A stretch of DNA of 64,000 nt, taken from positions 62,001 to 126,000 of the forward strand of contig NZ_FOQY01000004.1 of NCBI RefSeq assembly GCF_900113865.1, in the 5' to 3' direction. Positions 26,111-33,173 of the stretch are shown here, one piece after another. Every line of letters begins with the position of its first letter. The stretch's first letter is position 1. A program made the translations under genes and the position numbers. A model generated the notes under the pieces. That model did not search any database, was not told the DNA's origin, and saw only the letters and a list, made by a program, of their open reading frames with translations. The stretch comes from Streptosporangium canum (GTDB taxonomy: Bacteria; Actinomycetota; Actinomycetes; Streptosporangiales; Streptosporangiaceae).

Positions 26111-26510
26111 CCGCGGCCCCACGCCTGGCCGATGTCGTGGTCGTCGGCGCCGTGCGCGAGGCCCGCGACCGGGGCGCATTCAAGGCCGAGCCGACGTTCT
26201 CCCGGATCACCCCCGGCGGGGTGGCCTGGGCCGACGGCAGCACGGCAGCGTGCGACGTGATCGTGTGGTGCACGGGCTTCCGGCCCGCCCTGGCTCATCT
26301 GGCCCCGCTGCGGCTACGCGGCCCCGGCGGCGTGATCGCGACGGCACCCGCGCCCTGGCCGAGCCGCGCCTGCACCTGCTCGGCTACGGCGACTGGACCG
26401 GCCCCGCCTCGGCCACCCTCATCGGCGCCGGCCGCACCGCCCGCCACCTCGCCGCCGAGATCACCACCCAGCTGCAGGGCGCGTCTGCGGCCTCACCGTC
26501 ATCCACCTAA
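26107..26510 (+). pseudogene. Truncated and frameshifted flavin monooxygenase (ArsO-like)
   Basis: The frame from 26107 encodes [20 protein letters not shown] then [20 protein letters not shown], the C-terminal third of an ArsO-like flavoprotein. Near 26335-26345 homology jumps to another frame, continuing [20 protein letters not shown] and ending at 26510. The FAD-binding N-terminus is missing. Deletion plus frameshift leaves no working enzyme. The intact paralogue at 21343 may cover the function. Confidence 0.75.
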
Positions 26511-26519
26511 TTCGATTCC

Positions 26520-26583
26520 TGTCTATCTTGACGAATATCTAAGCAATGTGAGATCGTGACTGCTGCTTAGACGTTTATCTAAC
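26520..26583. promoter_or_regulatory. AT-rich promoter/operator region before the CCG-peptide gene
   Basis: TGTCTATCTTGACG at 26520-26533 closely matches TGTCTATATTGACA before the arsR at 30100, and GCTTAGACGTTTATCTAA follows at 26565-26582. These are likely sites for an ArsR of the block, controlling the CCG-repeat protein and M28 peptidase genes. Confidence 0.5.
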
Positions 26584-26631
26584 TATTTCGAGTGGCGGCC
26601 GCTTCCGGTCGCCCGACGAGCGGAGATCGTG

Positions 26632-26880
26632 ATGACGAACCCGACCAGCGGCGGCTTCATCGGCAACCTGGAAGAGGCGTTCGCCCCGGCCGCCGCCGGA
26701 GGCTGCTGCGGAGCCCCCGCGACCGTCTCCAGCGCGAGTGAGGCGGATCAGGCGGCCACGAGCTGCTGCGGCAGCCCGGCCGCGGCCCAGCAGACCGCCC
26801 AGGCCGGCTGCTGCGGCCAGGCCCCGGCTCCGGTCGGCGCTCAGGCCGCGGACGCCGCCTCCACCGGATGCTGCGGATGA
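26632..26880 (+). CDS. Small protein with four CCG motifs, candidate arsenic-binding peptide
   Basis: 82-aa protein rich in Ala, Gly, Ser and Gln. Vicinal-cysteine CCG motifs lie at residues 25-27, 45-47, 60-62 and 80-82, the last immediately before the stop. They are embedded in similar flanks (GGCCGAP, SCCGSP, GCCGQA, TGCCG), which suggests internal repetition. There is no other cysteine, no signal peptide and no aromatic core, so it is probably flexible. Pairs of cysteines are classic As(III) ligands; a chaperone, buffer or processed peptide role is inferred from this and the ars neighbours. Its stop overlaps the start of the M28-type peptidase (ATGA). I do not recognise a named family. 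Confidence 0.75.
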   Translation: MTNPTSGGFIGNLEEAFAPAAAGGCCGAPATVSSASEADQAATSCCGSPAAAQQTAQAGCCGQAPAPVGAQAADAASTGCCG

Positions 26881-28151
26881 CCTCCACGACCTCGGCCATG
26901 GACCGGCCGACGGCGGATCTGGCGGCCCTCCTGGAAGCGGTGTCGGCCGAGCGGATGCAGGCCACGGTGCACGAGCTGGCCGGCGACCACTACGCCGGAC
27001 GGCGCGTGGGCACGCCCGGCGGCCGCGCCGCCGCCACCTGGCTCGCCGAGCGGCTCGGCGAGCTGGGCGCCGAGGTGCGGCTGTCCGGGTTCGACGTGGC
27101 GGACGTGCGCGAGCTGTATGACACCCCCGTCCTCGAATGGAGCGTCGGCGGCCAGACGCGGCGCCTGGAGCATCGCCGCGACTTCGTCGAGCACCTGGCC
27201 TCCGCCGAGCTGCCGCACCCGCACGCCGCGCCGCTGGCCGGGCACTCCGAGAGCGCGCTGCGCGGCCGGTGGGTGCTGGCCGAGGCCGGAGACTGGGCAC
27301 AGGCGTGCGAGCGGGCCGAGGCGCACGGCGCGGTGGGGGTGCTGAGCGCGCGCGGCACCGACGCCGAGGGCTGGATGCCCAAGATGATCGCCGGGCCACC
27401 CGCCCGCCAGGTGCCCGTCCTCGCCCTGCACAACGAGGTGCACGCCCGCCTGGCCGAAGCCCTGGCCGGCGGCCCGGTCCAGGTGACCGGCTCGATGCCG
27501 CTGCGGCAGATCGCCACCCGCGGCCACAACGTCCACGCCCGCCTCCCGCGCCCTCCCCACCAAGGCCGCAGCGGTGGCCGTGCCGGCGGGGGCGAGGGCC
27601 AGGTGCGGGTGCTGCTGACCGCGCACTACGACGGCGTCGGCGACGACCCCGACCGCCGGCTGCCCGCGGCCGCCGACAACGCCTCCGGCGTGGCCGCGGT
27701 CCTGGAGGCCGCCCGCGTCCTGTCGGCCACGCGCATGCCCGCCGGGATGGAGCTGCTGGTGGCCTTCCTGGACGCCGAGGAAGCCGGCGCCTGGGGGTCG
27801 GCCCACCACGCCCCCACCCTGCCGCCGGACACCCTCGTGATCAACCTCGACGGAGCCGCACAGCTGCACCAGGCCGCCGCCGTCGAGGCGGGCGGGCCCG
27901 CCCACTCCCTGCTGGCCACCCTGGACCAGGCCGCCCGCCTGACCGGTGCGCCGCTGCGGGCCGGGGCGATGGCCTCCGACAACCGCCGCTACGCCGCCGC
28001 CGGGCTGGCCGCGATCGGTATCGGCATGGGCATGCCCGGCTACCAGACACCGGCCGAGACGCCCGAGCGCGTCGAGCCGGACACACTGCTGGCCGCCGCG
28101 CGATTGCTGGTGGCCACCGTGTGGCTGCTGGCGCAGCCGCCGCAGGACTAA
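26877..28151 (+). CDS. M28-family metallopeptidase-like protein with altered last zinc ligand
   Basis: 424-aa protein of the M28 aminopeptidase type. Recognisable zinc-site segments are LLTAHYDGV (His, Asp), AAADNASGVAAVLEA (bridging Asp), DAEEAGAWGS (catalytic and zinc Glu) and INLDGA (Asp). The final ligand, normally His in a YHTPxDT-like motif, is Gln here (YQTPAET). The two-metal site may be incomplete or changed. Start ATG 26877 overlaps the stop of the CCG-peptide gene, so the two are co-translated. No signal peptide is seen. Processing of the CCG peptide or of another arsenic-linked substrate is possible. A long hairpin follows. Confidence 0.78.
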   Translation: MTSTTSAMDRPTADLAALLEAVSAERMQATVHELAGDHYAGRRVGTPGGRAAATWLAERLGELGAEVRLSGFDVADVRELYDTPVLEWSVGGQTRRLEHRRDFVEHLASAELPHPHAAPLAGHSESALRGRWVLAEAGDWAQACERAEAHGAVGVLSARGTDAEGWMPKMIAGPPARQVPVLALHNEVHARLAEALAGGPVQVTGSMPLRQIATRGHNVHARLPRPPHQGRSGGRAGGGEGQVRVLLTAHYDGVGDDPDRRLPAAADNASGVAAVLEAARVLSATRMPAGMELLVAFLDAEEAGAWGSAHHAPTLPPDTLVINLDGAAQLHQAAAVEAGGPAHSLLATLDQAARLTGAPLRAGAMASDNRRYAAAGLAAIGIGMGMPGYQTPAETPERVEPDTLLAAARLLVATVWLLAQPPQD

Positions 28152-28179
28152 GCGGCAGGCACGGGCGGCGTTGCGACCA

Positions 28180-28205
28180 CCGCCCCGCCAGGCATGGCGG
28201 GGCGG
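28180..28205. terminator. Hairpin between convergent peptidase and arsC genes
   Basis: CCGCCCCGCC (28180-28189) pairs perfectly with GGCGGGGCGG (28196-28205) across a 6-nt loop, lying in the gap between the M28-type gene and convergent arsC. It is a likely bidirectional terminator. Confidence 0.65.
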
Positions 28206-28213
28206 GGCGGTGG

Positions 28214-28618
28214 TTACCCGGCGACCAACTCGGTGATCAGCTTTTCGATCCGGGCGCGGATCTCATCGCGGATCGGTCGCACCGCCTCGATGCCCTGGCC
28301 GGCCGGATCGTCGAGCTTCCAGTCCTCATACCGCTTGCCGGGGAAGATCGGGCAAGCGTCGCCGCAGCCCATGGTGATGACCACGTCGGAGGCCTGGACG
28401 GCCTCGGTGGTGAGGATCTTGGGGTGGGCGCCGGTGATGTCGACGCCGACCTCGCGCATGGCCTCCACCGCGACCGGGTTGATCGTCTCGGCGGGGGCCG
28501 ATCCGGCGGAGCGGACCTCGATGCGGTCGCCGGCCAGGTGGGTGAGCCATCCGGCGGCCATCTGGGAGCGGCCGGCGTTGTGCACGCAGACGAACAAGAC
28601 GCTGGGCTTGTCAGACAT
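28214..28618 (-). CDS. arsC: Arsenate reductase, thioredoxin-coupled type
   Basis: 134-aa cytoplasmic enzyme of the low-molecular-weight phosphatase fold that reduces arsenate to arsenite. The nucleophile loop is CVHNAGRS (Cys11 to Arg17), and the redox cysteines are in MGCGDACP (Cys85, Cys89). This three-cysteine arrangement is that of the thioredoxin-dependent Staphylococcus/Bacillus type. The gene overlaps the end of the upstream acr3 gene by 8 nt, forming an arsR-acr3-arsC operon with the regulator at 29759-30100. Arsenite produced is exported by Acr3. Confidence 0.94.
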   Translation of the reverse strand: MSDKPSVLFVCVHNAGRSQMAAGWLTHLAGDRIEVRSAGSAPAETINPVAVEAMREVGVDITGAHPKILTTEAVQASDVVITMGCGDACPIFPGKRYEDWKLDDPAGQGIEAVRPIRDEIRARIEKLITELVAG

Positions 28619-29708
28619 GGGCGTTCTCCTTCGTGAACAGACGCCGGCCCCAGAGGCTGACGTAGACCAGGGCGACCAACACGGGCACCTCGATCAGCGG
28701 ACCGACGACTCCGGCCAGCGCCTGGCCCGAGGCGACGCCGAACACCCCGACCGCGACGGCGATGGCGAGTTCGAAGTTGTTGCCGGCGGCGGTGAAGGCC
28801 AGGGTCGTGGTGCGGTCGTACGGCAGGCCGATCGCGCGGCCGGCCAGGAACGAGCCGCCCCACATGAGGAAGAAGTAGGCCAGCAGCGGCAGCGCGATCC
28901 GGGCGACGTCACCGGGCCGGGAGGTGATCGTGTCGCCCTGCAGGGCGAACAGGATCACGATGGTGAACAGCAGGCCGTACAGCGCTATGGGGCCGATCTT
29001 GGGCAGGAAGCGCTCCTCGTACCAGTCGCGGCCCTTGGATCGCTCGCCCAGTTTGCGTGAGGCGTAGCCGGCGGCCAGCGGGATGCCGAGGAAGATCAGC
29101 ACGTACTGGGCGATGTCCCACGCCGACACGCTCAGGGCGGTCTGCGACAGGCCGAGCCAGCCGGGCAGGATGTCGAGGTAGAACCAGCCGAGCACGCCGA
29201 AGGCGACGACCTGGAAGATCGAGTTGACGGCGACCAGGACGGCGGCGGCCTCGCGGTCGCCGCAGGCCAGGTCGTTCCAGATGAGCACCATGGCGATGCA
29301 GCGGGCCAGGCCCACAATGATGAGGCCGGTGCGGTATTCGGGCAGGTCGGGCAACAGCAGCCAGGCCAGGGCGAACATCAGCGCGGGGCCGAGCACCCAG
29401 TTGAGCACCAAGGAGGAGATCAGCAGCCGCCGGTCGCCGGTGACGGTGTCCAGGCGGTCGTAGCGGACCTTGGCCAGCACCGGGTACATCATCAGCAGCA
29501 GGCCCAAGGCGATCGGCAGCGAGACGTCGCCGACGCGGATCGCGTCCAGCGCGGCGTCCAGGCCGGGCACCAGGCGGCCCAGCAGCAGCCCGGCGGCCAT
29601 CGCGACACCGATCCACACCGGCAGGAACCGGTCCAGCGTGGACAGCTTGCCGATCACGCTCGCCTCCGCCGCGGGAGCGGCGGCAGGGGCGCGGGTACTT
29701 GAGGACAT
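28611..29708 (-). CDS. acr3: Arsenite efflux permease Acr3
   Basis: 365-aa membrane transporter that exports arsenite. About ten hydrophobic helices are visible, beginning FLPVWIGVAMAAGLLLGRLV. The conserved cysteine segment is GLARCIAMVLIWNDLACGD, where the first Cys is essential in studied Acr3 proteins. The short N-terminal extension (SSSTRAPAAAPAAEAS) is disordered. It lies between its arsR (51 nt upstream) and arsC (8-nt overlap), all on the minus strand. There is no arsA-like ATPase nearby, so transport is likely driven by the membrane potential. Confidence 0.95.
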   Translation of the reverse strand: MSSSTRAPAAAPAAEASVIGKLSTLDRFLPVWIGVAMAAGLLLGRLVPGLDAALDAIRVGDVSLPIALGLLLMMYPVLAKVRYDRLDTVTGDRRLLISSLVLNWVLGPALMFALAWLLLPDLPEYRTGLIIVGLARCIAMVLIWNDLACGDREAAAVLVAVNSIFQVVAFGVLGWFYLDILPGWLGLSQTALSVSAWDIAQYVLIFLGIPLAAGYASRKLGERSKGRDWYEERFLPKIGPIALYGLLFTIVILFALQGDTITSRPGDVARIALPLLAYFFLMWGGSFLAGRAIGLPYDRTTTLAFTAAGNNFELAIAVAVGVFGVASGQALAGVVGPLIEVPVLVALVYVSLWGRRLFTKENAHV

Positions 29709-29758
29709 GAATCTTCCTTGATCTTCCTTCAGGGCGGGATCAGACCGTCAGGGCGGGG

Positions 29759-30100
29759 TCAGACCGTGGCGGGGACGTTCAGCAGGGCCGACAGCTCCGA
29801 CAACGCCTCCGGGACCAGGCGGTAGTACACCCAGGAGGCGCGCCGCTCGGAGACCAGCAGGCCCACCTCCTTGAGGACCTTGAGGTGGTGGCTGATAGTG
29901 GGCTGGGAGACGTCGAAGGCGCCGGTGATGTCGCACACGCACACCTCGCCGCCGGCGTGGCTGGCCACGATCGACAGGATGCGCAGCCGTACCGGGTCAC
30001 CCAGGGCCTTGAACACCTGGGCCACCCCGGCGGCCTGCTCGGCGTTCAGCGGCTCGCGGGCCAGTGGCGGGCTGCACTCCAGAAGCTCCAGCGGCTCCAT
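29759..30100 (-). CDS. arsR: ArsR-family repressor of the acr3-arsC operon
   Basis: 113-aa repressor starting at ATG 30100 after GAGGAAGGG; a longer in-frame start at 30118 is less likely. The As(III) site candidate is CVCDITGAFDVSQPTISHHL with a further Cys at the N-terminus (LLECSPPLA), matching actinobacterial ArsR proteins in which an N-terminal cysteine completes the site. The wing is SERRASWVYYRLV. It is the first gene of arsR-acr3-arsC. The region upstream contains the operator-like inverted repeat at 30142-30155. Confidence 0.92.
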   Translation of the reverse strand: MEPLELLECSPPLAREPLNAEQAAGVAQVFKALGDPVRLRILSIVASHAGGEVCVCDITGAFDVSQPTISHHLKVLKEVGLLVSERRASWVYYRLVPEALSELSALLNVPATV

Positions 30101-30141
30101 CGATTCCCTTCCTCGCATAGATGACTGTCGATGTCAGTCTC

Positions 30142-30155
30142 TGTCTATATTGACA
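30142..30155. promoter_or_regulatory. ArsR operator-like inverted repeat
   Basis: TGTCTATATTGACA has TGTC and GACA half-sites around an AT-rich centre. It is located 42 nt upstream of the arsR start at 30100, between two ars genes. A near match occurs at 26520-26533. Confidence 0.55.
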
Positions 30156-30189
30156 TACATCTATTCATGCTCGATACGTGGTCCTGCGG

Positions 30190-30813
30190 TCAGACGGAGA
30201 GGAGGCCGAGATCGGCGAGCAGGGCGCGCACGCGGCGCTCGATCTCGTCGCGGATCGGGCGGACGTCCTCGACGCCCTTGCCGGCCGGATCGTCGAGCTC
30301 CCAGTCCTCATACCGTCTGCCGGGGTAGACCGGGCAGGCGTCCCCGCAGCCCATGGTGACCACGACGTCGGCGGCCCGCACGATCTCCTCGGTCCAGGGC
30401 TTGGGGAACTCACCGGAGATGTCGATGCCACGCTCGGCCATCGAGGCCACCACGGCCGGGTTGATCTCGCCGGCGAACTCCGCACCGCCGGACCAGGCGA
30501 TCGCGTGCTCACCGGCCAGGTGCCGAAACCACCCCGGGGCCATCTGGGAGCGGCCGGCGTTGTGGGTGCACAGGAACAGCACGATGGGCCGCCCGTCACT
30601 TCTGCCTTCGACACGGGTCAGGGCGTACAGCCGCTGGCGGGCGAAGCGCTCGGCCGGCAGCGGCAGGAAGTTGGCCACGGCGGCCCGGGTGGCGAACTCC
30701 TCGTAGCTGGTGTGCAGGAACCGCTCGATCGTCTCGGCGCCGAAGGTGCCGGTGAATTCCTCGCCCAGCCGGCGGGCCGCGGTGGCCAGGGCCAGCCGCT
30801 GATCGATGGTCAG
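30190..30813 (-). CDS. arsC: Arsenate reductase with N-terminal helical domain; start codon not standard
   Basis: Second thioredoxin-type arsenate reductase. Catalytic loop CTHNAGRSQ and MGCGDACPVYPGRRYEDW show all three cysteines. Ahead of it lies a three-helix domain (TIDQRLALATAARRLGEEFT, then ETIERFLHTSYEEFATRAAV) found in many actinobacterial ArsC proteins. In this frame no ATG, GTG or TTG precedes that domain after the last upstream stop. CTG at 30813, with GAGG nine nt before it, is the best candidate and gives 207 aa. Starting at GTG 30678 would remove most of the helical domain. Alternatively the true start was lost by mutation. It follows arsM-arsN1 on the same strand. Confidence 0.8.
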   Translation of the reverse strand: MTIDQRLALATAARRLGEEFTGTFGAETIERFLHTSYEEFATRAAVANFLPLPAERFARQRLYALTRVEGRSDGRPIVLFLCTHNAGRSQMAPGWFRHLAGEHAIAWSGGAEFAGEINPAVVASMAERGIDISGEFPKPWTEEIVRAADVVVTMGCGDACPVYPGRRYEDWELDDPAGKGVEDVRPIRDEIERRVRALLADLGLLSV

Positions 30814-30850
30814 CTCGCCGCACCTCAGCCGTGACCTGACCGGCCCGGGT

Positions 30851-32080
30851 TCATCGTCCGACGGCTGTACTGCGTCGCTCCAGCATCAGCACGTCCCGCC
30901 AGGTGCCGTGGTGGCGGGCGATGCGCTCGCGGGTGCCGACCACGCGGAAGCCGAGCGCCTGGTGCAGTGAGAGGCTGGCGGCGTTCTCCGGGAAGATCCC
31001 GGACTGGATCGTCCAGATCCCGGCGTCCTCGGATCCGGCGATGAACGCGGCCAGCAGGGCCCGGCCGATGCCGTGCGCCTGGCAGCCCGGGTGGACATAG
31101 ACGCTGTGCTCGACGACTCCCGCGTAGGCCGGACGTGCGGATACTGGGGAGGCGGCGATCCAGCCGACGACCAGCCCGGTCTCGGTGTCGACGGCGACGT
31201 AGCGCAGATTCGGCGGCCTGCTCGCGGTGAAACCCTCCCAGCTCGGCGCCAGGGTCTCGAAGCTGGCCTGCCCGGTGTCGAGACCTGCCTGATAGATGGC
31301 CAGCACCTGGTCGGCATCGGCCTCGCGCATCGGCCTGATCTCCAAACCGGGACCGATGGCCGGCTTGTGCGCCTGGATGATGGCCGAGTGGACGCCGTCG
31401 CCATGGTCGGCGGTCGGCCGGATCGAGATGCCGATGAAACCCGCCCCACGGAGCAGGTCACGGTAGGCGTCGATGGTGAGAGCGCCGGCGACGCAGCCCA
31501 CCCGCCGCTCGGCGGCGGCCCGCCGCACCGGATCGACGGGGCCGTCGGTGACCACGTCGCTCACCCCGAACCGCCCGCCGGGCCGCAGCACCCGGAAAGT
31601 CTCGGCCAGGACGGCGGGCTTGTCGTCGGACAGGTTGATCACGCAGTTGGAGATGACCGCGTCCACCGCGTAGTCGGGCAGCGGGACGGCCTCGATCGTG
31701 CCGTGCAGGAACTCCACGTTGGTCGCGCCCGCCTCGGCGGCGTTGGCGCGGGCCAGCTCCAGCATGTCCAGGCTGGCGTCCAGGCCGTAGACCTTGCCGG
31801 ACGGGCCGACGCGGCGGGCGGACAGCAGCACATCGATGCCCCCGCCCGAGCCGAGATCGAGGACGCCCTCCCCGGCGCGCAACTCGGCGACGGCCACCGG
31901 ATCACCGCATCCCAGACTGGCCCGGAGCGCCCCCTCAGGCAGGCCGGTGGCGTCGTCGTATCCGGCCGTGCCGAAGCAGCCCCGCTCAAACTCCTCCGCC
32001 CCGCAGTCGAGGATCACCCGGCCGAGCATCGCTGCCCGAGCAAGCCCGGAGTAGCGTTCGACAACCTCATCATGAGCCAT
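30851..32080 (-). CDS. arsM: Fusion of arsenite methyltransferase (ArsM) and ArsN1-type N-acetyltransferase
   Basis: 409-aa two-domain protein. Residues 1-240 are ArsM: SAM site VLDLGSGGGIDVLLSARRVG, and cysteines 58 (SLGCGDP), 146 (SNCVINL) and 196 (GCVAGAL), with Cys26 or Cys35 as the fourth, match the As(III)-binding set of known ArsM enzymes. Residues about 247-405 are a GNAT domain of the phosphinothricin acetyltransferase type (IRPMREADADQVLAIYQAGL, VYVHPGCQAHGIGRALL, FPENAASLSLHQALGFRVVG). ArsN1, a close relative of that family, acetylates the arsenical antibiotic arsinothricin. One protein may thus methylate inorganic arsenic and inactivate an organoarsenical. It follows its own arsR and precedes an arsC. 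Confidence 0.9.
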   Translation of the reverse strand: MAHDEVVERYSGLARAAMLGRVILDCGAEEFERGCFGTAGYDDATGLPEGALRASLGCGDPVAVAELRAGEGVLDLGSGGGIDVLLSARRVGPSGKVYGLDASLDMLELARANAAEAGATNVEFLHGTIEAVPLPDYAVDAVISNCVINLSDDKPAVLAETFRVLRPGGRFGVSDVVTDGPVDPVRRAAAERRVGCVAGALTIDAYRDLLRGAGFIGISIRPTADHGDGVHSAIIQAHKPAIGPGLEIRPMREADADQVLAIYQAGLDTGQASFETLAPSWEGFTASRPPNLRYVAVDTETGLVVGWIAASPVSARPAYAGVVEHSVYVHPGCQAHGIGRALLAAFIAGSEDAGIWTIQSGIFPENAASLSLHQALGFRVVGTRERIARHHGTWRDVLMLERRSTAVGR

Positions 32081-32092
32081 CGCGACTCTCCT

Positions 32093-32428
32093 TCAATCAC
32101 AGGCCGGTGAGGCCGGGACGGGGTTTCCCATCACCACGTCGGCGGCGGTGGGGAAGCAGCTCACGCAGGCCTCGTTGATCCGGTACAGGCTGGAGGTGCC
32201 CTGCCGCTCGACCAGCACGAACCGCACCTCGGCGAGGATCTTCAGGTGGTGCGACACGGTCGACTGGCCGACGCCCGAAGCGGCCACGATCTCGCCCACC
32301 GTCATCGGCGCGTGCCGCCGGGCCAGCAGTGACACGATCTGGATGCGGGTGGCGTCGGCCAGGGCCTTGAACCAGCTCGCGTACTCCTCGGCCTCCGCGC
32401 GCGGCAGAAGCACCTTCTCCTCATTCAT
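32093..32428 (-). CDS. arsR: ArsR-family repressor upstream of arsM
   Basis: 111-aa repressor. Start is ATG 32428 (MNEEKVLLPR); further upstream the frame crosses the operator. The DNA-binding helix is GEIVAASGVGQSTVSHHLKI. The C-terminal cysteines in EACVSCFPTAADVVMG are the likely As(III) site, a different arrangement from the CVC type of the repressors at 25.7 and 29.8 kb. It is 12 nt upstream of arsM and first in arsR-arsM-arsC. Its own operator (32434-32449) lies immediately before the start codon. Confidence 0.9.
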   Translation of the reverse strand: MNEEKVLLPRAEAEEYASWFKALADATRIQIVSLLARRHAPMTVGEIVAASGVGQSTVSHHLKILAEVRFVLVERQGTSSLYRINEACVSCFPTAADVVMGNPVPASPACD

Positions 32429-32433
32429 CGTTA

Positions 32434-32449
32434 ATCGACGATAGTCGAT
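32434..32449. promoter_or_regulatory. Palindromic operator upstream of arsR-arsM
   Basis: ATCGAC-GATA-GTCGAT is a perfect 6+6 inverted repeat starting 5 nt before the arsR start codon on the minus strand. The position suits autorepression by the encoded ArsR. The sequence resembles operators of the C-terminal-cysteine ArsR group. Confidence 0.6.
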
Positions 32450-32499
32450 ATATGGGTTCGCGGGAAGCGGCCCAGCCTCGACACGCCGCGGAGACCAGC

Positions 32500-32594
32500 T
32501 TCCGGAATGCCGCAATTCCGGAAGTAGAGTCCGGGAGTTACTTCCGGAAACGCAATCCCGGAGATCGCACAAGCCCCCCGAACAGCTTCCGGAA
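32500..32594. repeat. Array of TTCCGGAA palindromes
   Basis: Perfect TTCCGGAA occurs at 32500, 32516, 32542 and 32587, and degenerate versions (GTCCGGGA near 32529, TCCCGGAG near 32556) fill the gaps, with spacings of about 13-16 nt for the first five and 31 nt for the last. No gene covers it. It lies between arsR and a lectin gene and may be a multi-site operator or a small satellite. Confidence 0.6.
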
Positions 32595-32722
32595 ACACAA
32601 GCCGCTCCCGCGCTGCCGCGCTCCCCTGCCCGTACGCGCGGATCCTCACTGACTACGCCACCGCGCCGGAGCGTTCGCCGCCGCTCCGGAGGACCGGAGG
32701 GCGGCGCACTAAGGGGCTGACC

Positions 32723-33025
32723 TTAGACCGTCGTCGCCATCCAGCCGACGGTCTCGGTGGCGTGGTAGCCGTCGCTCTTGACGGAGGCGGTCACCAGGAC
32801 CTCATTGAGTCGGATCTTGAAGCCCTGGTGGGTGACGTCCGCGATTCGGATGCCTGGCGTGTAGGGGCCATTGAAAGTCTGGACGAAGGGGATGACGACG
32901 ACCTGGGACCCCTGAGGGAAGGGGGTCGGAAAGGTGACCTGGGTGAAGGTCTTGGTGTTGCCCCCGGTCTCCTCCACAGGGTTCTTGGAGTCGAGCTGCA
33001 GGGCGCCGGACTGGGTCATGCTCAT
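32723..33025 (-). CDS. H-type lectin domain protein
   Basis: 100-aa protein that appears to consist of a single H-type lectin domain (as in discoidin and snail agglutinin), a fold that binds GalNAc-type sugars. Matching segments are FPTPFPQGSQVVVIPFVQTF, RIADVTHQGFKIRLN and SDGYHATETVGWMA. GGAGG precedes ATG 33025. No signal peptide or extra domain is seen. Such short lectins appear in actinomycete genomes next to phage or secretion genes, but its role here is unknown. It is the last recognisable gene of the island before tRNA-Sec. Confidence 0.75.
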   Translation of the reverse strand: MSMTQSGALQLDSKNPVEETGGNTKTFTQVTFPTPFPQGSQVVVIPFVQTFNGPYTPGIRIADVTHQGFKIRLNEVLVTASVKSDGYHATETVGWMATTV

Positions 33026-33173
33026 GCGAGACCTCCATCGCCGAGGACACTGTCATCACGAAAAGTAAACCTCCCCTCACTCTTCGTACAGTGAATGCCC
33101 TGATGTCCCAGCAGTCACAAAAGCCCATCCACGCAGCACTGGTGAACCGCGCGGAGTTCCATGGAGACTCTGA

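Noticed and set aside
32500-32594. CRISPR-like or attachment-site array
   Set aside because: Units are only 8 bp with gaps too short for spacers, and no cas or integrase gene is adjacent. Kept only as an unexplained repeat array.
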